From JAOABV01 sp964473505 (lineage in GTDB: Bacteria > Hydrothermota > Tepidihabitantia > Tepidihabitantales > CAIPLT01): a DNA stretch of 29,037 bases. Location of the stretch: positions 1 to 29,037 of the forward strand of contig CAYYPG010000016.1 of the NCBI GenBank assembly GCA_964473505.1, in the 5' to 3' direction. The notes beneath the pieces were generated by a model that saw only the letters and a list, made by a program, of their open reading frames with translations, was not told the DNA's origin and did not search any database. The position numbers and the translations under genes were made by a program. Below, piece by piece: positions 1 through 6,383 of the stretch (its first letter is position 1; every line of letters begins with the position of its first letter).

Positions 1-746
1 GGCGTCATCGGCGTATTAGGTTGATGCAAGGCACCAGGACTCACAATTTGGTCAATCCCAACATCATTGGCCGCCGGATACCAGACTTCGATATCATCAA
101 TCATCCATGCATAATAAAGACCAGGACCTGTTGGCGGAAGTGGGTCATCAGCATGAAATGCGATTTTTATTGTTTGACCTGCATACGCATTTAAACTCAC
201 GGTAATTGGGGTATTGTAATAATTCCAACCACCGGTTTGTGTTGACAGATTATAAACTACTGTGGTATCATTTCCCACAATAACTTTCGTATAATAATTG
301 TCACCATAAGTCGAACCAGCATAGCCATAAGTCCACCAGGTTAAATTATAAACTCCACCCGGAGAACCGGTAAGCGTAATTGGTGGCGTTATCAACCATT
401 CATCCTGATAATAGTAAGACCACCAAAGACCGGCGCTGGCAGGTGGGGTCCGAAAATATGGTGAAGTGGTGAAACTTGACCAATAACAGGGATAACCACC
501 TTGGGTACCTGTATTGTTTTGAATCCTTGTCCAGCCTGTTGGCGGAAATGTCGTGCCAGTAAAGCTTTCGGTAAATATCGTCGCTTTAACATTATTCAGA
601 TTAGGGAATATTATCGGTTCTCGAATGATAATTTCTTTTGTTTTTGCATCTGTTTCCAAAGCCGCGACTTTGGATATTGGAGCTAAAGCATTAACCGATA
701 ATATTAGCCCTAATACCATTATTGGCATTAATACTTTTTTAATCAT
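1..746 (-). CDS. Secreted adhesin-like protein, choice-of-anchor J domain (N-terminal part)
   Basis: Open reading frame with no stop from an ATG at 746 to the left edge, so only the first 248 residues are present. The start is well set: AGGAGG lies at 757-752, five bases upstream. Residues 1-20 form a lysine-led hydrophobic signal peptide. Residues about 57-224 look like a jelly-roll domain of the cleaved-adhesin / choice-of-anchor J type: F-x-E-S-F near 58-62, PPTGW at 68-72, aromatic-rich strands, and a closing WMIDDIEVW segment. DVGIDQIVSPG then begins what is usually an Ig-like or CARDB-type module. In relatives such proteins end in a type-IX-like sorting tail, which would lie outside the window. 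The role is probably cell-surface or extracellular binding, or a protease accessory domain; the sequence gives no substrate. Confidence 0.8.
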   Translation of the reverse strand, partial: MIKKVLMPIMVLGLILSVNALAPISKVAALETDAKTKEIIIREPIIFPNLNNVKATIFTESFTGTTFPPTGWTRIQNNTGTQGGYPCYWSSFTTSPYFRTPPASAGLWWSYYYQDEWLITPPITLTGSPGGVYNLTWWTYGYAGSTYGDNYYTKVIVGNDTTVVYNLSTQTGGWNYYNTPITVSLNAYAGQTIKIAFHADDPLPPTGPGLYYAWMIDDIEVWYPAANDVGIDQIVSPGALHQPNTPMT

Positions 747-1052
747 TGCATCCTCCTGTTAATTTAGTATTAGATGTTTACAAGTTTGTTTTTGTTTTGT
801 ATTTACCTCCTCCTGCCGACTACGGCAGCTATTTATTAGATTATTATATTTAATTACCACTTTATCCATTGTTGCGGACTCAGCTATTACTGAGCTCAGC
901 CGAAAATATATTTTTATTAACATGCACAGTCCGTCGCCGCCCCCGAAGTTCATCGCGTATCCGTAATGTTTGGTTTTATTACATCCAAATATCTTTTATA
1001 ATATCACAAATATCATACAAAATTTTTATTAATCTGTCAAGAATATAAATAG

Positions 1053-1286
1053 GAAATCTCTGAAAAATGCTCATGAGACACCGAGCCCCACAAGAAAAAA
1101 ACAATAATTATACTTCTGCATTTCATGTTTTTTGAACCGATATTGATTTTGTCAGAGGTCTTAATTAAAGAAATCTGAAAAATGCTCAAGAGATACCGCA
1201 CTCTATAAGAAAAAATCAACAATTATTCTTCCGCATTTCACGCCTTTTGAATCAATGTTGACTTTGTCAGAGTCCTTAATTAAGAC
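1053..1286. repeat. Intergenic repeat family A, two tandem units
   Basis: Two units of about 117 bp, 1053-1169 and 1170-1286. Each opens with GAAATCT(CT)GAAAAATGCTCA and closes with GACTTTGTCAGAG or GATTTTGTCAGAG plus TTAATTAA. Related copies lie at 13285-13405 and 15098-15213, and the longer family C copies share the same end. Read on the minus strand the units give a recurring peptide (SDKVNI-x-SK ... EHFS) broken by stops, so they may be decayed coding sequence. Otherwise the stretch 747-1930 holds the element at 1288-1426 and nothing I can recognise. Confidence 0.7.
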
Positions 1287-1287
1287 T

Positions 1288-1426
1288 GGTAGCGTATAAT
1301 ATTTTGTGTAAATTCAGTATTGATATGTTAGGGAAAAAGATGATTCTTCGGCCTTGTTTAATATTTAAAAAGGAGAACACTCCTATAGAAGAAAAAGCCA
1401 ATTTACACACAAATCTTGACGCTACC
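1288..1426. mobile_element. MITE-like element (family B) with 8-bp target duplication
   Basis: A 139-bp non-coding element with imperfect terminal inverted repeats: the left end begins GGTAGCGTATAATATTTTG and the right end, reverse-complemented, begins GGTAGCGTCAAGATTTGTG. It is flanked by identical 8-bp direct repeats TTAAGACT at 1280-1287 and 1427-1434. Six decayed relatives occur in the window. An 8-bp duplication with GG-starting ends fits families such as IS6, ISL3 or IS256, but no transposase is present. Confidence 0.75.
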
Positions 1427-1930
1427 TTAAGACTCCGACGATGAAAATCTTTTTGTTTCATATCCCTAGTGAACACTTAATACCGCTTCGGTTTTTAGGA
1501 CTTTTGAGTTTGAGATACTTTCTTGATCTCAACCTTTATAGTAACTTTTAAAAAAGACATAAGTCTGTCTTTCTCAAATTAAAGTAATTCTTAAATCATC
1601 CATCCTTATAAAACCATGGATTAGTCTTCTTGCTCAGTTGACTTTTATCGAGAATTAATTAAAATTAGTTAAGATATTAATGAGCTTTGTTCGGTTTGTG
1701 AAGTAATATTAAAATCAACATGAAAACTATGCCTTTAATAACAATTTTGCATGCAACCTTTTGAATTCTTTTGTAAAAAATAAAAAAGTTGTAATCTCTA
1801 ATACATGGTAAATCTTGATTTGTACTTATTGCGATGAGAAAAGAACCCAATTTGCTAATTTTATATATATTACTTACACAGATCCTAAATCTTGATGAAT
1901 GAGGAAAAGTTTTTGAGTGAAGAGCAATTA

Positions 1931-2623
1931 ATGCCTGGACTATACATAATCAGCACGCCGATTGGCAATCTCCAAGATATAACTCTCAGGGCTTTGGATG
2001 TGTTAAGAAAAGTTGATATTATTGCCTGTGAAGATACTCGACACACTGGACTTTTACTTAAACATTATAATATTAAAAATAGACTTATTAGTTTTTATGA
2101 GTACAATAAAAAGACACGCACTCCTGAACTCATCAATATGATAAAACATGGTGCCAGAGTCGGTTTGGTGTCTGATGCGGGAACACCAGGAATCTCTGAT
2201 CCGGGCTTTTATCTAATTCGTGCGGCGATTGCAGAAAACATTTTAGTCTCCGCAATCCCCGGTCCATCCGCGCTTTTGACCGCAATCGTTATATCCGGGT
2301 TACCCAGTGATCGATTTGTCTTTGAAGGTTTTTTACCCAAACGCGAAGGCCGCAAACGAAAAAAACTTATGGAATTGAAAGATGACTCCAGAACTATGAT
2401 CTTTTATGATTCACCCCATCGGATAATAAAATCTTTAGCCACGATTCAAGAAATTTTTGGTGACCGTAAAGCAGTTTTGGCAAAAGAATTGACCAAGAAA
2501 TTTGAGACCGTATTGCGGGGAAATATTAGCGAAATAATTGCACAGTTGGCCAATAAAAAGATAAAAGGCGAAATCGTTTTAGTCGTTGCGGGCAAAGAAA
2601 AGACCAATTCTTCGTACGGATAA
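1931..2623 (+). CDS. rsmI: 16S rRNA 2'-O-ribose C1402 methyltransferase RsmI
   Basis: SAM-dependent methyltransferase of the tetrapyrrole-methylase fold that 2'-O-methylates C1402 in the 30S decoding centre. Diagnostic stretches: GLYIISTPIGNLQDITLRAL at the N-terminus, ACEDTRHT, LVSDAGTPGISDPG, the SAM-binding SAIPGPSALLTA and FVFEGFLPKREGRK, all in the family order. Length is about 230 residues, slightly short of the E. coli enzyme. I prefer ATG 1931 because the conserved region begins there and GAAGAG precedes it by six bases; an in-frame ATG at 1895 and a TTG at 1892 would add 12-13 unconserved residues. The phosphatidyltransferase gene follows 32 bp downstream. Confidence 0.95.
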   Translation: MPGLYIISTPIGNLQDITLRALDVLRKVDIIACEDTRHTGLLLKHYNIKNRLISFYEYNKKTRTPELINMIKHGARVGLVSDAGTPGISDPGFYLIRAAIAENILVSAIPGPSALLTAIVISGLPSDRFVFEGFLPKREGRKRKKLMELKDDSRTMIFYDSPHRIIKSLATIQEIFGDRKAVLAKELTKKFETVLRGNISEIIAQLANKKIKGEIVLVVAGKEKTNSSYG

Positions 2624-2655
2624 TAACCACATTAATTTGTTTTTTAGATATCTTT

Positions 2656-3273
2656 ATGAAAGAAAGTCATAAGAATATTGGCCGGAAATTTTTACAGCCG
2701 TTAACTAATTTGATGGTCCGCGCAAAGATTTCACCAAACATGATAACCGTAATGTCAATTCCTTTTAGTTTGCTTGCTGGTTTCTTTTTCGTTCAAGGAC
2801 TTTGGTATATCGCTGGCATAATTTTAGTGTTAGTCGCCTTGCTCGATACCATTGACGGTGAGGTTGCTCGAAAATCCCAACATGTCAATATCAACGGCGC
2901 TTTTTTAGATTCGGTAATAGACCGCATAACGGAAATGCTAATCTTCTTCAGTTTTTTTCTCTATTATCAAAGAACACCCGTTGCAATTAGTACCATTTGG
3001 TCTAAGTCTCAGGCGCGTGCGATTATGGCAGCGATCATATTTTTAACCGGTTTTTCTTCATTGTTGGTAAGTTATATTCGGGCACGCGCTGAAGGTATTG
3101 GTAAAGAATGTAAAATCGGGTTATTTGAACGACCAATCAGATTTTTAATTTTAATTGTTGGTATTTTTTGCCTAGGACCAAAATACTTTGTCATTGCACT
3201 GGGCATTATTCTTTTGGGTAATATCTTTACAATCTTTCAGCGAATTTTCTATGTCTTAGGTAAATATAGGTAA
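2656..3273 (+). CDS. CDP-alcohol phosphatidyltransferase family membrane protein
   Basis: Integral membrane enzyme of phospholipid synthesis that moves a phosphatidyl or phosphoalcohol group from a CDP-linked donor to an alcohol acceptor, releasing CMP. The full signature D-x2-DG-x2-AR-x8-G-x3-D-x3-D is visible as DTIDGEVAR, then G, then D and DR at about residues 64-89. Several hydrophobic helices follow. Its 205 residues fit the bacterial family (PgsA and PIS-like enzymes). The acceptor cannot be read from the sequence: glycerol-3-phosphate, inositol phosphate or another alcohol are all possible. It lies 32 bp after rsmI on the same strand and is probably cotranscribed; no clear ribosome-binding site precedes the ATG. 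Confidence 0.9.
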   Translation: MKESHKNIGRKFLQPLTNLMVRAKISPNMITVMSIPFSLLAGFFFVQGLWYIAGIILVLVALLDTIDGEVARKSQHVNINGAFLDSVIDRITEMLIFFSFFLYYQRTPVAISTIWSKSQARAIMAAIIFLTGFSSLLVSYIRARAEGIGKECKIGLFERPIRFLILIVGIFCLGPKYFVIALGIILLGNIFTIFQRIFYVLGKYR

Positions 3274-3423
3274 ATAATTAACTTGTCGGTATAAATTAAA
3301 ACTTGTCATGTTGAATATCCTAAATAGTTTCGGGAATCAGGTTGAAACCACATTTAAATTAGATTCACCCCCGGTTAGATGAAATTAATTTTGATTAAAT
3401 ACCATCAGTTTTGAAGAACAACT

Positions 3424-4695
3424 ATGGAACGTGTTTTACTCATCGGCGTTGCCCGATCATCGGTGGAACGCTGGAAGAAAATTGATTCTTTAGAAGAGTT
3501 AGCTTCTTTAACCCAAACTGCCGGTGGTATTGTAGTAGAAAAGATTCTCCAAGTAAAACAAGACCTGAATCCGGCAACACTTCTGGGAAAAGGTAAAATT
3601 GAAGAGTTAAGGCAATTATGTCATCAACATCAGATTGATTTATTAATCTTTGATGATCCACTAACACCTTCGCAGATGCGAAATATTTCTGAAGCCACGA
3701 AAGTACGGGTGATTGACCGCACAATGCTGATTCTGGATATTTTTGCCCAGCATGCGAAAACCGCTGAAGCCAAGGCTCAAGTGGAATTAGCCCAACTGGA
3801 ATATCGTCGGACAAATCTTATTGGCCTTGGCACCGAACTTTCTCGTTTGGGTGGCGGTATTGGCACTCGCGGTCCTGGCGAGAAGAAATTAGAAATCGAC
3901 CGGCGCCGAATTAAAGAACGGATCGATACCTTAAATCGTCAGTTATTACGCATTGACAAAGAACGAGCGGTGCAAAGAAAAAAACGCCAATCTTTCTTTA
4001 AAATTTCTTTGGTTGGTTACACTAATGCTGGAAAATCAAGTATTATGAACCGGCTGACTGGTGCCCAAGTTAAAGTTGCGGCCTATCTATTTGCAACCCT
4101 TGACCCAAATACTAAAGCATTCAATTTAACCAAACGGATAAAAGTATTTGTCACAGACACTGTTGGATTTATTAGAAATTTACCCCATGAATTGATTGCC
4201 AGTTTTCGAGCCACGCTTTCCGAAACCAGAGAAGCCGACTTGATTTTACATGTTGTTGATGCCAGCGAAGAAAATATCGAAGAAAAAATTCAGGTTGTGG
4301 AAAATACTCTTAAAGAGATTGGATGTCAAAACAATTCGGTTTTGATGGTCTTTAATAAAATTGACCGCATCTTTGAACCAGAAATTGTTCGGCGACTAAA
4401 ACGCAATTATCCCAAAAGTGTTTTTGTTTCCGCATTAACTGGCCAGGGCTTTGAAAAACTAAGAGCCGCAATCTTAGATTTTGTGAAATCAAAACTTATT
4501 ACCAAAAAACTGACGCTACCGCTAAAATATGGTGATCTAATAAGTAAAATCTATGAAACCGGCGAAGTAATCCGGCGTGTTGATAAAGACACAAAGGTTA
4601 CGCTAACGATAAGAGGTTATCCGTCAGATTTACTGAAAATTGCAAAAGAAATAAATGAAACGCTGGCTATGCATCAAATCAAACAACCATCTTAA
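3424..4695 (+). CDS. hflX: Ribosome-associated GTPase HflX
   Basis: GTPase of the Obg-HflX group that binds the 50S subunit and splits or rescues stalled ribosomes. The N-terminal HflX domain contains ATLLGKGKIEEL (51-62) and the glycine-rich loop GTRGPGEKKLEIDRRRI (147-163). The GTPase domain has G1 GYTNAGKSS (198-206), G2-region LFATLDP (222-228), G3 DTVGF (245-249) and G4 NKID (311-314). The C-terminal domain ends MHQIKQPS. Length 423 is normal. Two segments of its C-terminal coding sequence (TKKLTLPLKYGDL and VTLTIRGYPSDLLKIAKE) recur in decayed form downstream. The gene lies 150 bp after the phosphatidyltransferase. Confidence 0.97.
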   Translation: MERVLLIGVARSSVERWKKIDSLEELASLTQTAGGIVVEKILQVKQDLNPATLLGKGKIEELRQLCHQHQIDLLIFDDPLTPSQMRNISEATKVRVIDRTMLILDIFAQHAKTAEAKAQVELAQLEYRRTNLIGLGTELSRLGGGIGTRGPGEKKLEIDRRRIKERIDTLNRQLLRIDKERAVQRKKRQSFFKISLVGYTNAGKSSIMNRLTGAQVKVAAYLFATLDPNTKAFNLTKRIKVFVTDTVGFIRNLPHELIASFRATLSETREADLILHVVDASEENIEEKIQVVENTLKEIGCQNNSVLMVFNKIDRIFEPEIVRRLKRNYPKSVFVSALTGQGFEKLRAAILDFVKSKLITKKLTLPLKYGDLISKIYETGEVIRRVDKDTKVTLTIRGYPSDLLKIAKEINETLAMHQIKQPS

Positions 4696-4727
4696 CAAAC
4701 CTAATTAGACAAGTACCAAAGCCACAA

Positions 4728-5082
4728 AATTATCTCCCAAACTTATTAAAATTTGCTAAAGATATAAAAGACGCGCAAGACAAGGCAACCCTCTTGGCAC
4801 CTGCAGTTTGACAAGTTTCAAAATTACAAGAACCAAGTAAACCACTAGATACACATCAGATAAAAATATCTTAACCACCAAATTCGGCGCATAAACAGAA
4901 ACGAAGAAAGAACCCTTACCATTATAAACCAGATTTACTGAAACTTACTAAAAAGACAAGCGCAACTCTAACCATCCGTCAGACACATCAATCGTACAAT
5001 TAAATTCAGTATATAAACAAAACGAAGAGACCACCATTACCATTATTTAGATTTAATAAAACCAACTAAAGAGTTAAACAAT
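4728..5082 (+). repeat. Decayed tandem copies of the hflX 3' end
   Basis: Three stretches downstream of hflX repeat its C-terminal coding sequence with substitutions, stops and frameshifts. Copy 1 (about 4728-4874) reads YLPNLLKFAKDIKD and then KATLL...DTHQIKIS-stop, against YPSDLLKIAKEINE and KVTLT...AMHQIKQPS-stop in HflX. Copy 2 (about 4901-5003) reads TKKEPLPL, PDLLKLTKK and SATLTIRQTHQS-stop across two frames. Copy 3 (about 5021-5082) reads TKRPPLPL and LDLIKPTKE. At DNA level the first 35 bases of copy 1 matched about 26 of 35 by eye. Nothing recognisable follows between 5083 and 5519. Confidence 0.75.
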
Positions 5083-5519
5083 TTTCTGATCACAGAGTGT
5101 CTACTAAACTTAAAAAGCCATCCGTTTATTTTTGGTTTTCATCGAGTTCATCACAAACTATCTTTTTAAAATCTCGACTACTACTATTATAATAAAATTC
5201 TCAGCATTAGTTACGCAGCAATTAAAAATAAAAGGATGTCTGAAGGCTAATGCATTTTCTTACTGCCTGATAATAGAAAGTCGTGTAATTCTGTGAAAAG
5301 TTCTGTTTTGCAGCACCGAAGGCGAAACGATGAAGAATTTTAACTCCTGATAAGTATTGACAGTATTATACTCTAAAAATAGATGTTTTGTCCAATTCAA
5401 CATGTCAAATAATTAAACTTTTTTCAACAAACCGTGTGTGACAATTAAAAAATTTTAGAAAACCTTTATACAGCTGTTTATTATTCCCTCGTTTTTAATA
5501 TCATATCTTTCTATTAAAG

Positions 5520-5548
5520 TTGACATTTATCTTATCTTAAGATAAAAT
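5520..5548 (+). promoter_or_regulatory. Promoter with palindromic operator candidate, leaderless start
   Basis: TTGACA at 5520-5525, a 17-bp spacer and TAAAAT at 5543-5548. The ATG of the flavin-reductase-like gene begins at 5554, about where transcription should start, so the mRNA is probably leaderless; no Shine-Dalgarno sequence is present. A perfect 14-bp palindrome TTATCTTAAGATAA (5532-5545) covers the spacer and the first bases of the -10 box, a position where a bound dimeric repressor would block RNA polymerase. Confidence 0.7.
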
Positions 5549-5553
5549 CAATT

Positions 5554-6060
5554 ATGGAAAAATTGTCGACGAATGACTTTTTTAAGTTGTTTTCAACTTT
5601 TGCCGCTTTTCCTACAGTTCTAATTACCTGTGAAGAAAACATTATTACGGTAACCTTAATCCATATTTTTTCCTTTTCGCCACCACTAATTGGCATTGGC
5701 ATTAAACCGGAGAGATATTCGTATCATCTAATAAAACATAGTAAAGAATTTGTCGTCAATATTCCGACAAAGAATCAATTATCCGCAACCATATTTTGTG
5801 GTGCAAAATCCGGCCGGGATGTAGACAAATTTAAAGCGACTGGTTTGACTAGAGAGCCATCTTTATCAGTAAAGACAGTTAGTATTAAAGAATGTCCGGT
5901 AAATATTGAATGTAAAATAATACAAGAAATTGAATGTGGTGACCGAACCTGGTTTATTGGTGAAATTGTCAATGGTAAAATTGCAAAAGATTATAAATCA
6001 GAAGATACGATTTTATATTGGCGTGGTGTTTATCGGCTACCAGGCACAATTATTAAATAA
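5554..6060 (+). CDS. Flavin reductase-like, FMN-binding split-barrel protein
   Basis: A 168-residue protein of the flavin reductase-like split-barrel family, which binds FMN and often passes reducing power from NAD(P)H to flavin or to small electron carriers. Family features visible in order: FPTVLITC near 18-25, FSFSPPLIGIGIKPERYSYHLI (about 44-65), EFVVNIPT (about 70-77), GRDVDKFKATGLT (about 91-103), the PVNIECKI strand and the closing GDRTWFIGEIV segment. These agree with the whole family domain, so the protein is full length. The following small ORF begins 2 bp after the stop. Physiological partner and substrate are unknown; a flavoredoxin-like role is possible. Confidence 0.9.
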   Translation: MEKLSTNDFFKLFSTFAAFPTVLITCEENIITVTLIHIFSFSPPLIGIGIKPERYSYHLIKHSKEFVVNIPTKNQLSATIFCGAKSGRDVDKFKATGLTREPSLSVKTVSIKECPVNIECKIIQEIECGDRTWFIGEIVNGKIAKDYKSEDTILYWRGVYRLPGTIIK

Positions 6061-6062
6061 CG

Positions 6063-6254
6063 ATGAAAAAAGAGAACTTGGACAAAGTCAAGCTTTTTTC
6101 AAAAGACACAGAGTGCTTAATCGAATGTCCGAAGTTTTCTTCTGAGCCGCGATGCATTTTAGGCGTTTCTCGGAGTTTCCTAAAATACCAAGACCGTGAA
6201 GATATCCGAAGTGTCTGTGAGGTTTTTCTCAAAATGCTCTGTTGCTTTTACTAA
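6063..6254 (+). CDS. Small four-to-six-cysteine protein, unknown function
   Basis: A 63-residue ORF starting 2 bp after the flavin-reductase-like gene (TAA-CG-ATG), so probably translationally coupled; it has no Shine-Dalgarno of its own. Cysteines are spaced as C-x3-CPKF-x4-RC, then DREDIRSVC and a terminal CCFY. This resembles many short bacterial proteins of the form CPxF...C...(E/D)xIxxxC...CPxY, which probably bind a metal or an iron-sulfur cluster. I infer this from spacing only and know no named family. The ordered Cys pattern and the aromatic end argue against a random ORF. A small redox partner for the adjacent flavoprotein would make sense but is speculative. Confidence 0.5.
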   Translation: MKKENLDKVKLFSKDTECLIECPKFSSEPRCILGVSRSFLKYQDREDIRSVCEVFLKMLCCFY

Positions 6255-6383
6255 ACCGAATACTTATTGCTGGAAATAAATGTCCCAATCGCTATATTGT
6301 GTAAATTGGTTAAAAATAATGAATGATGTGTATTTGAAACAAAATTCTATTTTGTCCCAACCCGCTTATTAAGTAAATTCGTA

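Noticed and set aside
759..953. A 64-residue minus-strand ORF upstream of the adhesin-like gene
   Set aside because: No start signal and no family features; the region contains small hairpins (CTGCCG/CGGCAG near 814) but nothing that supports a gene.
1553..1572. Small hairpin AAAGACA/TGTCTTT with A/T flank as terminator
   Set aside because: Only 7 bp and A/T-rich, with no gene ending nearby on either strand.
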